Of a stretch of 54,749 bases of DNA, positions 16,307 through 24,946 are shown piece after piece. The translations under genes were made by a program, and so were the position numbers. Within the stretch, counting starts at the first letter, position 1. Each line of letters opens with the position of its first letter. The notes under the pieces are model-generated. The model was not told where the DNA came from and searched no databases. It saw only the letters and a list, made by a program, of their open reading frames with translations. Source of the stretch: Herminiimonas sp. Its GTDB lineage: Bacteria > Pseudomonadota > Gammaproteobacteria > Burkholderiales > Burkholderiaceae_D. The stretch spans positions 1-54,749 of the forward strand of contig DAIDBD010000123.1 in NCBI GenBank assembly GCA_027310305.1. The letters are read 5' to 3'.

Positions 16307-17830
16307 TCAATGTTCGCGCAAAGCCCGCCGATACTGGATCGCCTCGGCCACGTGCGGCTGGCTGATGGCGGCGCTGCCACCCAGGTCGGCGACGGTGCGC
16401 GCGACTTTCAGCACGCGATGGTAGGCGCGCGCCGACCAGTTGAGGCGGATCATCGCGGTGCGCAGCAATTGTTCGCCGGCGGCGTCCGGCCGGCAATGCA
16501 GGTCGATTTCGGTCGTCGTCAGCCCGTTGTTCGCCTTGCCCTGGCGCGCAAGCTGCGCGGCAAACGCCTGCTCGACGCGCATGCCGACCGCGGCGGACGA
16601 CTCGCCGTCGGCTTGTTTCAGCAGATCGTCATGCGGCAGCGCGCCGACCTGGATCTGCATGTCGATCCGGTCCAGCAGCGGCCCCGAAATGCGGCCCTGA
16701 TAGCGCGCCACGATGTCCGGCGTGCAGCGGCATTTGTTCGACGGATGGCCGAGGTAGCCGCAGGGGCAGGGATTCATCGCGGCGACCAGTTGAAAGCGCG
16801 CCGGAAAATCGGCCTGGCGCGCCGCGCGGGAAATCGTGATCTGGCCGGATTCTAGCGGCTCGCGCAAGACTTCCAATACGCGTCGATCGAATTCAGGCAA
16901 TTCATCGAGAAACAGCACACCGCGATGCGCCAGCGAAATTTCGCCGGGGCGCGGCGTGCTGCCGCCGCCCACCAAGGCGACGCCGGAAGCGGTGTGATGC
17001 GGCGCGCGATACGGCCGCACTTTCCAGCGCGCGGTCGTGAAGCCGCTGGTCAGCGATTGCACCGCCGCCGACTCCAGCGCTTCGTCATCGGTCATCGGCG
17101 GCAGTATGCCGGGGAAGCGCGCCGCCAGCATCGATTTTCCGGTGCCGGGTGGGCCGACCATCAACACGCTGTGGCTGCCGGCGGCCGCCACTTCGAGTGC
17201 GCGCTTGGCCTGATTCTGTCCCTTGACGTCGGCGAAATCGAGATAGCTCGGGCGCGCCGTATTGACCGCGGCGATATGGCGGATCAGTCCGGCGTCGCCG
17301 TTGACGGCGGCAAAGTGGGCGCATACCTGCAGCAGCGAATCGGCCGGAAAGATGGTGGCTTTCCCGACCAGCGCCGCCTCGTCGGCGTTGGCGCGCGGCA
17401 GGATGAAAGAACGTTGGATGCCCGATGCGCCGCCGGCGCGGTGCATCGCGAATGTCATTGCCAGCGCGCCGCGAATCGGACGCAATTCGCCCGACAGCGA
17501 CAGCTCGCCCGCGAATTCGTATTGGTCGAGACGATCGGCCGGCATCTGGCCGGAAGCGGCCAGGATGCCGAGCGCGATCGGCAAATCGAACCGGCCCGAT
17601 TCTTTCGGCAGATCGGCCGGCGCGAGATTGACGGTAATGCGCCGCGCGGGAAACTCGAAGCGCGCATTTTGCAATGCGGCGCGCACCCGGTCTTTCGATT
17701 CCTTGACCTCGGTTTCCGGCAAGCCGACGATGGTGAAGGAAGGCAAGCCGTTGGCCAGATGCACTTCGACCGTGACTTCGGGCGCGTCCATGCCGGCCAG
17801 CGCACGGCTCTTCAAAACCGCAAGACTCAT
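16307..17830 (-). CDS. comM: YifB/ComM-type AAA+ ATPase (Mg-chelatase-like)
   Basis: The 507-residue protein has the N-terminal ChlI-like domain (residues 20-145), then the AAA+ core. Walker A is GPPGTGKS (226-233), Walker B is LFLDE (306-310), and a cysteine cluster CPCGYLGHPSNKCRC occurs in the Mg-chelatase subunit. The C-terminal Mg_chelatase_C domain ends with LGGSAAISQPHVAEAIQYR. ComM is a hexameric helicase that promotes branch migration during natural transformation in Vibrio; YifB is the E. coli homologue. Four bases separate it from ubiK upstream, so the two may share a transcript, a frequent pairing in this order. Confidence 0.93.
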   Translation of the reverse strand: MSLAVLKSRALAGMDAPEVTVEVHLANGLPSFTIVGLPETEVKESKDRVRAALQNARFEFPARRITVNLAPADLPKESGRFDLPIALGILAASGQMPADRLDQYEFAGELSLSGELRPIRGALAMTFAMHRAGGASGIQRSFILPRANADEAALVGKATIFPADSLLQVCAHFAAVNGDAGLIRHIAAVNTARPSYLDFADVKGQNQAKRALEVAAAGSHSVLMVGPPGTGKSMLAARFPGILPPMTDDEALESAAVQSLTSGFTTARWKVRPYRAPHHTASGVALVGGGSTPRPGEISLAHRGVLFLDELPEFDRRVLEVLREPLESGQITISRAARQADFPARFQLVAAMNPCPCGYLGHPSNKCRCTPDIVARYQGRISGPLLDRIDMQIQVGALPHDDLLKQADGESSAAVGMRVEQAFAAQLARQGKANNGLTTTEIDLHCRPDAAGEQLLRTAMIRLNWSARAYHRVLKVARTVADLGGSAAISQPHVAEAIQYRRALREH

Positions 17831-17834
17831 CGGG

Positions 17835-18074
17835 TTATTTTTTGAGCAGCGCTTCGAGTTCAGTCACGCGCGCTTCCAGCGCTTCGAGCTTGGCGCGGGT
17901 TTTGGCGAGCACTTGCGTCTGCACGTCGAATTCTTCGCGCGTCACCAGATCAAGCTTGGAAAAGCCTTGGTTCAGCATCGCCTTCATGTTTTTTTCGATG
18001 TCCTTGGCCGGAGAGTTTTCCAGCACCTGATTGAACTTCGCTTGCAGATCATTGAGGAAATTCGGTTTGTCCAT
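17835..18074 (-). CDS. ubiK: UbiK family ubiquinone-biosynthesis accessory factor
   Basis: The 79-residue protein begins MDKPNFLNDLQAKFNQVLENSP and ends in a heptad coiled coil (LAKTRAKLEALEARVTELEALLKK). This is the BMFP domain of UbiK/YqiC, which forms trimers and assists the aerobic ubiquinone-ring hydroxylation complex. The start at 18074 has AAGGA about ten bases upstream; a longer in-frame extension to 18188 would include the NtrC-like site region and shows no domain. It is divergent from the porin gene and directly precedes comM. Confidence 0.9.
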   Translation of the reverse strand: MDKPNFLNDLQAKFNQVLENSPAKDIEKNMKAMLNQGFSKLDLVTREEFDVQTQVLAKTRAKLEALEARVTELEALLKK

Positions 18075-18115
18075 TGCGGATATATCCTTGATGTAGGTGT
18101 GCACTGCTTTGATGC

Positions 18116-18145
18116 GCACCGGATTCGTGCGCGCTGATTTGGTGC
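18116..18145. promoter_or_regulatory. two adjacent NtrC-like binding sites
   Basis: GCACC-GGATT-CGTGC at 18116-18130 matches the NtrC consensus GCACC-N5-GGTGC with one mismatch. The next 15 bases, GCGCT-GATTT-GGTGC, hold a perfect right half and a weak left half. They lie about 100 bases upstream of the sigma-54 promoter, a normal enhancer distance. Identification is by consensus only. Confidence 0.6.
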
Positions 18146-18228
18146 GGTATTTTGAAACGGCTGCTGTAGATATTAGGGCAATCAACAATTAATAGCAAAA
18201 ATGATAATGCATCCCGATGGAAACAGGC

Positions 18229-18244
18229 TGGCACGCGTCCTGCT
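18229..18244 (+). promoter_or_regulatory. sigma-54 promoter for porin-glnK-amtB
   Basis: TGGCAC-GCGTC-CTGCT has the invariant GG (18230-18231) and GC (18242-18243) separated by ten bases, as required for RpoN promoters, and differs from the TTGCT minus-12 box at one base. Transcription would start near 18255, about 55 bases before the porin ATG. Confidence 0.75.
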
Positions 18245-18310
18245 AATGTAGCTTCAGGCAAACAGTCGCGCCACTTGTTTTTGTTTCGATTACACCCAAA
18301 GGGAAATGCC

Positions 18311-19459
18311 ATGAAAAAAATCATTATTGCCTCTGCGCTGGTCGGCGCATTTGCCGGTTCGGTTGCGCAGGCTCAAGTAACATCCGCACCTCATGTTCCG
18401 GTTCCGGCGGCCGCTAATGTCGCTCCTCCTGAAGACGGCGCAATGCAGTTTGGTGGTTATCTGGATGCTTCCTATAATTATTTGTCGGAAAGCAGCAAGT
18501 TCACTGGCGGTTCCTCGAGCCGAGTATTTGATTTGGAGCGCAACGCCGGAGCGATTCGCCAGCTTGCCGTCACTTTGGCTGCACAGCCCAAGCAGGGATT
18601 GGGTGGTTTGCTTAATCTTGTCGCCGGCAAGGATGCGGACATCATTGGCGCTTATGGTCTTGGCGCAGGCAAAAAGAACAAGTTCGATGTCACGCAAGCG
18701 TTTGTCCAGTATGCGACCGGGCCGTTCACGATCATCGGCGGCAAGTACGTGACCATGGCGGGGGCGGAAGTGATCAATAGCACCGCCAACACCAATTTTT
18801 CACACTCTATCCTGTTCGGCTACGCGATTCCCTTTACGCACACGGGTGTGCGCGGCACCTATGCGGCCAGCGACAACGTGAGCCTGATGTTTGGCGTTAA
18901 TAATGGATGGGATGACTTCAAGGATACCAACAACGCGAAAACACTGGAATTCGGACTTAGTTATGCGCCCTCAAAAATGTTTGCGCTCGCCGCGCAAGGA
19001 TATACCGGAAAAGAGCGCGTAGGCGGATTGGCGGAAACCGGCCCGGAAGGAACGCGCAATCTCGTTGATTTGGTCGGCACTTTCAACGCAAGCGACAAGC
19101 TGACTTTTATTCTTAACTACGACTATGCCACGCAGACCAATACACCGCTTGCGAATGGTGCAACAGGGACCGCAAAATGGTCGGGGCTGGCCGGGTATGC
19201 GAATTATCAAATCAATGATCAATGGCGCCTATCCGGACGCGCCGAATACTTTGATGACAAAGACGGCTATCGCACAGGTGTCGTGCAGAAGTGGAAAGAA
19301 GCCACGTTGACGGTTGCCTATCTGCCGACGAAAAACCTCGAACTGCGCGCAGAAGTACGTGCCGACAATTCCAACGTTGCTTCTTTCCTGAACTCGTCCG
19401 GCACGAGCGCCGGTAAATCGCAGCAATCAATCGGCGTGCAGGCGCTCTATAAATTTTAA
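18311..19459 (+). CDS. outer-membrane beta-barrel porin linked to ammonium uptake
   Basis: The 382-residue protein starts at an ATG with AAAGGGAAA upstream and has a signal peptide cleaved after SVAQA (residue about 22). The mature protein alternates short amphipathic strands (MQFGGYLDASYNYL, AFVQYATGPFTIIGGKYVTM, GVRGTYAASDNVSLMFGVNN) and ends in aromatic YKF, an outer-membrane barrel signature. It resembles the BBP2/TorF-like putative porins that often sit before glnK-amtB in this group. It is 37 bases upstream of glnK with no terminator, so all three genes should be read from the sigma-54 promoter. Its role may be ammonium or small nitrogen-solute passage; this is inferred from the operon. 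Confidence 0.85.
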   Translation: MKKIIIASALVGAFAGSVAQAQVTSAPHVPVPAAANVAPPEDGAMQFGGYLDASYNYLSESSKFTGGSSSRVFDLERNAGAIRQLAVTLAAQPKQGLGGLLNLVAGKDADIIGAYGLGAGKKNKFDVTQAFVQYATGPFTIIGGKYVTMAGAEVINSTANTNFSHSILFGYAIPFTHTGVRGTYAASDNVSLMFGVNNGWDDFKDTNNAKTLEFGLSYAPSKMFALAAQGYTGKERVGGLAETGPEGTRNLVDLVGTFNASDKLTFILNYDYATQTNTPLANGATGTAKWSGLAGYANYQINDQWRLSGRAEYFDDKDGYRTGVVQKWKEATLTVAYLPTKNLELRAEVRADNSNVASFLNSSGTSAGKSQQSIGVQALYKF

Positions 19460-19472
19460 ACCAGGGACCTGA

Positions 19473-19835
<363 letters not shown>

Positions 19836-19844
19836 GGGGACAAT

Positions 19845-21371
19845 ATGAAAAAACAATTTGCACGCTTTCTGGCGGCCGCCATGCTGCTGTTCGCAGCCGG
19901 TCTTTCAAACCCTGCGCTGTCGGCCGATGCGCCGGCGGCCCAGACGGAAGGGGCTGCTGCAGCCGCGCCCGCCGGAGCGGCGCCGAACGCCGCCGCTCCG
20001 GCCATGGCCGCTTCCGCGGCTGCGCCTGCTCCGGCCGCAGCGGCACCTGCCGCCGCACCGGCGGCAAACAAGGGCGACACCGCCTGGATGATGGTCGCGA
20101 CCCTGCTCGTGATCCTGATGACGATCCCGGGCCTGGCGCTGTTTTACGGCGGCCTGGTCCGCTCGAAAAACATGCTGTCGATCCTGATGCAGGTATTCAT
20201 GATCTTTGCCGTGATCATCGTGCTGTGGTGCATCTACGGTTATTCGCTCGCATTCACCGAAGGCGGCAGTTTCATCGGCTCGTTCGATCGCCTGTTCCTC
20301 AAGGGCATGACGCCCGACTCGCTCGCCGCCACCTTCAGCAAAGGCGTGATGATTCCCGAGTTCACGTTCGTCGCATTCCAGGCAACCTTTGCCGCGATTA
20401 CCTGCGGCCTGATCGTCGGCGCGTTCGCCGAGCGCGCCAAATTTTCCGCGGTGCTGCTGTTCATCGCGCTGTGGTTCACTTTCTCCTACCTGCCGATCGC
20501 GCACATGGTCTGGTTCTGGCCCGGCCCGGATGCCTTTACCGATGCCGCCGCCGCTGAAAAGGCGACCGCTGCCGCCGGCTGGCTGTTCGCCAAGGGCGCG
20601 CTCGACTTCGCCGGCGGCACCGTCGTGCATATCAATGCCGCCGTCGCCGGTCTGGTCGGTGCGTATGTGATCGGCAAGCGGGTCGGCTACGGCAAGGAAT
20701 CGATGGCGCCGCATTCGCTGACGATGACCATGGTCGGCGCGTCGCTGCTGTGGGTCGGCTGGTTCGGCTTCAATGCCGGTTCCGCGCTGGAAGCCAATGG
20801 CACGGCTGCGCTGGCGTTCATCAATACGCTGCTGGCGACTGCCGCTGCAACGGTATCCTGGACCTTCGGCGAATGGATGGCGAAAGGCAAGCCATCGATG
20901 CTCGGCGCCGCGTCCGGTGCGGTTGCCGGGCTGGTCGCCATCACGCCGGCCGCCGGTTTCGTCGGCCCGATGGGTGCGTTGGTCATCGGCCTGCTGGCAG
21001 GCGTGATCTGCCTGTGGGGCGTCAACGGCCTGAAGCGTCTGCTGGGTGCCGACGACTCGCTCGACGTGTTCGGCGTGCACGGCGTCGGTGGCGTTCTGGG
21101 AGCGCTGCTGACCGGCGTATTCGCCGCGCCGTCGCTGGGCGGCACCGGCATCTATGATTACGTCGCCAACAAGGTGGCGCCCGATTATTCCATCGGCAGC
21201 CAGGTCTGGATCCAGTTCCAGGGCGTGATCACCACGATCGTCTGGTCCGGTGTCGTGGCGTTCGTTGCCTACAAAGTGGTCGATTTGATCATCGGCCTGC
21301 GTGTGCCGGAAGAAGAAGAGCGCGAAGGCCTGGATATTTCCAGCCACGGCGAAACGGCTTATCATTCCTGA
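19845..21371 (+). CDS. amtB: ammonium transporter AmtB with extended N-terminus
   Basis: The 508-residue protein is longer than E. coli AmtB (428). After a signal peptide (ALSA at about 26) comes an Ala/Pro-rich stretch to residue 75, low in complexity, before the conserved core starts at KGDTAWMMVATLLVIL. The pore motifs are present: GLALFYGGLVRSKN, the twin histidines in GGTVVHINAA and GVHGVGG, and the gate-region residues. An insert PDAFTDAAAAEKATAAAGW sits in a periplasmic loop. It imports ammonium and is inhibited by GlnK. Two hairpins follow the stop, the second a terminator. Confidence 0.94.
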   Translation: MKKQFARFLAAAMLLFAAGLSNPALSADAPAAQTEGAAAAAPAGAAPNAAAPAMAASAAAPAPAAAAPAAAPAANKGDTAWMMVATLLVILMTIPGLALFYGGLVRSKNMLSILMQVFMIFAVIIVLWCIYGYSLAFTEGGSFIGSFDRLFLKGMTPDSLAATFSKGVMIPEFTFVAFQATFAAITCGLIVGAFAERAKFSAVLLFIALWFTFSYLPIAHMVWFWPGPDAFTDAAAAEKATAAAGWLFAKGALDFAGGTVVHINAAVAGLVGAYVIGKRVGYGKESMAPHSLTMTMVGASLLWVGWFGFNAGSALEANGTAALAFINTLLATAAATVSWTFGEWMAKGKPSMLGAASGAVAGLVAITPAAGFVGPMGALVIGLLAGVICLWGVNGLKRLLGADDSLDVFGVHGVGGVLGALLTGVFAAPSLGGTGIYDYVANKVAPDYSIGSQVWIQFQGVITTIVWSGVVAFVAYKVVDLIIGLRVPEEEEREGLDISSHGETAYHS

Positions 21372-21413
21372 TCGTTGTTGGTAGCGCAATGCCCGCTTCG
21401 GCGGGCTCGTGTG

Positions 21414-21444
21414 AAAAGCGCCTCGGCCGGAGGCGCTTTTTTTT
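21414..21444 (+). terminator. intrinsic terminator after amtB
   Basis: AAAAGCGCCTC and GAGGCGCTTTT close a short loop and are followed by eight Ts in total. A second, tight hairpin GCCCGC-TTCG-GCGGGC at 21391-21406 precedes it. Confidence 0.9.
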
Positions 21445-21667
21445 CGTCGGGGGACTTTAAAAGAGGCGCCTTGCCCTAATGTAAAAATTCAAGCGGCTGC
21501 GCATTCAATCGACCGCAACGCGCAAATCGGGGATTCCCGTTAGAATCTGCGTCATTCCTTGCTGTTGATTGGTGTGGGACATCCTTCGATACGCTATTCA
21601 CACCTCAAAGGGCGCCCCGGGACGAACGGTATGCTTGATTCTTCCCGCAATACTGAAAAGGTTTCAT

Positions 21668-22966
21668 ATGGTTCCGCATCTCGTTACGGCCTTGAACGGC
21701 CCCTTGCTCGATCTCGAAAAGAAAATCCTTGCCGCCACGCCCGCCATCGAGCGCTGGTTCCGGCTGGAGTGGCAGGAGCACACGCCGCCTTTTTATTGCT
21801 CCGTCGATTTGCGCAATGCCGGATTCAAGCTGGCGCCGGTCGATACCAACCTGTTTCCGGGCGGCTTCAATAATCTGTCGCCCGAAATGCTGCCGCTGGC
21901 GGTGCAGGCGGCAATGGCGGCGATTGAAAAATATTGTCCGGATGCCAAGAATCTGTTGATGATTCCGGAACGCCACACCCGCAACACGTTTTACCTGCAA
22001 AACGTCGCGCGCCTGATCCAGATTTTCCGGCAGACCGGGCTGAATGTGCGGCTCGGATCGCTGTCGGATGACATCAAGGAGCCGACGCCGATCGAACTGC
22101 CGGACGGCAGCATGATCACGCTCGAACCGCTGGAACGCTCGCACAACGGCCGCCGTCTCGGTCTGAAGAATTTCGATCCGTGCACGATCCTGCTGAACAA
22201 CGATCTGTCGTCCGGCATTCCGTCGATTCTGGAAGGCTTGAACGAACAGAGCTTGCTGCCGCCGCTGCATGCAGGCTGGGCGGTGCGCCGCAAGACGAAT
22301 CACTTTTCCGCTTACGATGACGTGGTCAAGAAATTCGCCAAGCTGATCGATGTCGATCCTTGGATGCTCAATCCGTATTTCGGCAAATGCGGCCAGATCA
22401 ATTTTCACGAGCGCACCGGCGAAGACTGCCTGGCATCCAATGTCGATACGCTGCTGGCAAAAATCCGCAAGAAATACAAGGAATACGGCATCAAGGAAAC
22501 GCCGTTCGTGATCGTCAAGGCCGACGCCGGCACCTACGGCATGGGCATCATGACGGTGCGCGACGCGAGCGAAGTGAAAGACTTGAACCGCAAGCAGCGC
22601 AACAAGATGTCGGTCGTCAAGGAAGGTCTCGAAGTGACCGATGTGATCATCCAGGAGGGTGTGCACACATTCGAGCACATCAACGACGCGGTCGCCGAGC
22701 CGGTGGTGTACATGATCGACCGCTACGTGGTGGGCGGCTTCTATCGGGTGCATGCGGAGCGCGGCGTCGATGAAAATCTGAATTCGCCGGGCGCGCATTT
22801 CGTGCCGCTCGCTTTCGCGCAGCAGCATGCGCTGCCCGACCTGCAGGCCAAGCCCGGTACCGCTGCGCCGAATCGTTTTTACATGTACGGCGTAGTCGCG
22901 CGCATGGCGCTGCTGGCGGCATCGCTGGAACTGGAAAAAACCGATCCGAACCCGGAAATTTATTAA
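21668..22966 (+). CDS. gshA: glutamate-cysteine ligase, proteobacterial GshA of the Thiobacillus type
   Basis: The 432-residue protein catalyses the first step of glutathione synthesis, joining L-glutamate and L-cysteine with ATP. I recognise it as the gshA type found in betaproteobacteria and acidithiobacilli (TIGR02049-like), not the E. coli type. It has PVDTNLFPGGFNNLSPE near residue 57, LGSLSDDIKEPTPIELPDGS, LSSGIPSILEGLNEQSLLPP, and the ATP-grasp-like KADAGTYGMGIMTV and EGVHTFEHINDAVAEPVVYM. AAAGG lies eight bases before the ATG at 21668. gshB follows after a repeat element. Confidence 0.92.
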   Translation: MVPHLVTALNGPLLDLEKKILAATPAIERWFRLEWQEHTPPFYCSVDLRNAGFKLAPVDTNLFPGGFNNLSPEMLPLAVQAAMAAIEKYCPDAKNLLMIPERHTRNTFYLQNVARLIQIFRQTGLNVRLGSLSDDIKEPTPIELPDGSMITLEPLERSHNGRRLGLKNFDPCTILLNNDLSSGIPSILEGLNEQSLLPPLHAGWAVRRKTNHFSAYDDVVKKFAKLIDVDPWMLNPYFGKCGQINFHERTGEDCLASNVDTLLAKIRKKYKEYGIKETPFVIVKADAGTYGMGIMTVRDASEVKDLNRKQRNKMSVVKEGLEVTDVIIQEGVHTFEHINDAVAEPVVYMIDRYVVGGFYRVHAERGVDENLNSPGAHFVPLAFAQQHALPDLQAKPGTAAPNRFYMYGVVARMALLAASLELEKTDPNPEIY

Positions 22967-22971
22967 TCATT

Positions 22972-23145
22972 GTGGGACAGAGTTAAGCGAAGCGGTACTC
23001 TGTCTCCAACATGATAGAAATTGCGGAACAGAGTTAAGCTTACCGTTCGTCCTGAGTAGGTCCGTTCATCCCGGGGCACCCTTTGGGGTGTGAGTAGCCG
23101 CGCAGCGGCGTATCGAAGGATACTCTGTCCCCAACACTATAGAAC
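22972..23145. repeat. tandem dispersed inverted-repeat element between gshA and gshB
   Basis: Two units end in the same sequence (CTCTGTC-C/T-CCAACA then -ATAGAA) and begin with a version of GGGACAGAGTTAAGC. The short unit spans 22972-23020; the long one spans 23021-23145 and carries a palindromic centre with REP-like sequence (GCGCAGCGGCGTATCGAAGGA). Each unit starts and ends with an inverted copy of ACAGAGT, so they resemble small inverted-repeat elements. A related copy is at 37987-38036 before mreB. It is not coding. Confidence 0.75.
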
Positions 23146-23148
23146 AAT

Positions 23149-24087
23149 ATGAAAATCGCCTTCCTCGCCGATCCGCTCGCCGGATTCAAGATCTACAAGG
23201 ACACGACCTACTCGATGATCGCGGAGGCGGGCAGGCGCGGCCATGAACTGTATGCGTTCGAGCATAAGGACATCGCGTTCGAAGGCGGTGCGGTGGTTGC
23301 CAATATCGCCCGCATCGCGCTGACCGGCGATGCCGACGACTGGTTTCGCGCCGAAGCGCCGGTGGCGCAGTCCCTGACCGGTTTCGATGCGGTGGTCGAG
23401 CGCACCGATCCGCCGTTCGACATGGAATACATTTACGCGACCTATCTGCTCGAACTGGCGCAGATGCAGGGTGCGCGCATCTTCAACAAGCCCGAAGCGG
23501 TACGCAACCACAATGAAAAACTCGCGATCGCGAAGTTCCCGCAATTCATTCCGCCGACGCTGGTAACCAGCGACGCCGCTAGGGTGCGCGCGTTCCATCG
23601 CACGCATCAGGACATCATCCTGAAGCCGCTCGACGGCATGGGCGGCGCAGGCATTTTCCGGGTGAAGGAAGACGGCCTGAATCTCGGGTCGATCATCGAG
23701 ACGCTCACGCACAACGGCGCCCGTACCATCATGGTGCAGCGCTTCATTCCCGATATCGCGCGCGGCGACAAGCGGATTTTGCTGATCGGCGGCAAGGTCG
23801 TACCATATTGCCTGGCGCGCATTCCGCAAGGCGGCGAGGTGCGCGGCAATCTGGCCGCCGGCGGCCTCGGCGTGGCGCAGCCGATTTCGGCGCGCGATCG
23901 CGCAATCGGCGAAGCGCTGGCGCCGGTTTTACTGGAACGCGGCTTGTTGCTGGTAGGATTGGATGCGATCGGGGATTACCTGACTGAAATCAATGTCACC
24001 AGCCCGACCTGTTTCCAGGAAATCAAGCAGCAAACCGGTTTCGATGTTGCGGAAATGTTCGTCTCCGCACTCGAAACGGCAATATGA
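23149..24087 (+). CDS. gshB: glutathione synthetase
   Basis: GshB joins gamma-glutamylcysteine and glycine with ATP. The 312-residue protein is close to E. coli GshB in length (316). It begins MKIAFLADPLAGFKIYKDTT, then RTDPPFDMEYIYATYLLE, then the ATP-grasp core (DIILKPLDGMGGAGIFRV, MVQRFIPDIARGDKRILLIG) and the C-terminal LAAGGLGVAQ and INVTSPTCFQEI metal-binding region. The ATG is 180 bases after gshA; the repeat element in between may separate their transcripts, and no terminator is evident. Confidence 0.95.
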   Translation: MKIAFLADPLAGFKIYKDTTYSMIAEAGRRGHELYAFEHKDIAFEGGAVVANIARIALTGDADDWFRAEAPVAQSLTGFDAVVERTDPPFDMEYIYATYLLELAQMQGARIFNKPEAVRNHNEKLAIAKFPQFIPPTLVTSDAARVRAFHRTHQDIILKPLDGMGGAGIFRVKEDGLNLGSIIETLTHNGARTIMVQRFIPDIARGDKRILLIGGKVVPYCLARIPQGGEVRGNLAAGGLGVAQPISARDRAIGEALAPVLLERGLLLVGLDAIGDYLTEINVTSPTCFQEIKQQTGFDVAEMFVSALETAI

Positions 24088-24186
24088 ATTTGTTTGAGAG
24101 TATGTCGGGAATGGAGTCCCCCTCAAAAGAAATCGGAATCGGTCGTTGTTCGTCGTCTTGAACCCTGTTTCACAACAATAACGAAT

Positions 24187-24594
24187 ATGGTTGGCATCCT
24201 GCTACTGACACATGCTCCGCTGGGCCACGCTTTCATCGAGGCGGCCAGCCACGTATTTCGCGGGCGGCCCGAGCGGCTCGAATCGATCGACGTCAGGGCC
24301 GATCAGGACCCGCTTGAAGTCAAAAAGCTCGCCCAGGAAGTGATTGTCCGGATAGACGATGGCAGCGGCGTGCTGGTCATCACCGATGTAATGGGCGGCA
24401 CGCCTTCCAATTGCACGCTGCAGTTGTGCCAGCCGGGTCACGTCGAAGTGATCGCCGGCATCAGCCTGCCGATGCTGTTGCGCGCGATCACGTATCGCAA
24501 CGATACGATCGACGTGGTGGTGGAAATGGCGCTCGCGGGCGGACAAAGCGGTGTAGTCAGGGTGGATAACCGCGTCCGTCTTTCTCCCAATTGA
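24187..24594 (+). CDS. PTS EIIA component, mannose-family type
   Basis: The 135-residue protein begins MVGILLLTHAPLGHAFIEAA and contains ITDVMGGTPSNC, typical of EIIA-Man domains, with the phospho-accepting histidine H9 in the first motif. No EIIB or EIIC gene follows, so it is probably part of a regulatory phosphorelay rather than sugar import. Genes for HPr and EI follow at 45 and 38 bases. The ATG has no strong ribosome site, but the beginning of the family alignment coincides with it. The longer upstream frame has no domain. Confidence 0.9.
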   Translation: MVGILLLTHAPLGHAFIEAASHVFRGRPERLESIDVRADQDPLEVKKLAQEVIVRIDDGSGVLVITDVMGGTPSNCTLQLCQPGHVEVIAGISLPMLLRAITYRNDTIDVVVEMALAGGQSGVVRVDNRVRLSPN

Positions 24595-24638
24595 TCATGC
24601 CGCGGCATTGCGTCATCAACAAAAATCACAAATAAAAA

Positions 24639-24908
24639 ATGATTCAACAAGAAGTCGAAATAATCAATAAGCTCGGCCTGCATGCGCGCGCGTCCGCCAA
24701 ACTGACGCAGCTCGCGGCAAAATTCCAAAGCGAAGTCTGGATGACGCGCAACAAGCGGCGCGTCAATGCGAAATCGATCATGGGCGTGATGATGCTGGCG
24801 GCCGGCAAGGGCGCCGTCGTTACGCTGGAAACCGAAGGCCCCGATGAAAAAGAATGCTTCGATGCGCTGCTGTTCCTGATTCAAGGCAAATTCGGCGAAG
24901 GCGAATAA
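24639..24908 (+). CDS. ptsH: phosphocarrier protein HPr
   Basis: The 89-residue protein shows the His15 site in NKLGLHARASAK, phosphorylated by EI and passed on to EIIA. It also shows the regulatory-serine region in NAKSIMGVMML (Ser46 equivalent). It lies between the EIIA-Man gene and ptsI, forming a three-gene operon with short gaps. Ser phosphorylation would require an HPr kinase, which is not in this window. Confidence 0.95.
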   Translation: MIQQEVEIINKLGLHARASAKLTQLAAKFQSEVWMTRNKRRVNAKSIMGVMMLAAGKGAVVTLETEGPDEKECFDALLFLIQGKFGEGE

Positions 24909-24946
24909 TCAACCGCTCATTAACGGGCTAACAGACTGATACGGCG

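Noticed and set aside
19905-21389. 494-codon open frame on the minus strand opposite amtB
   Set aside because: Shadow of amtB; no start signal and Arg/Gly/His-rich sequence.
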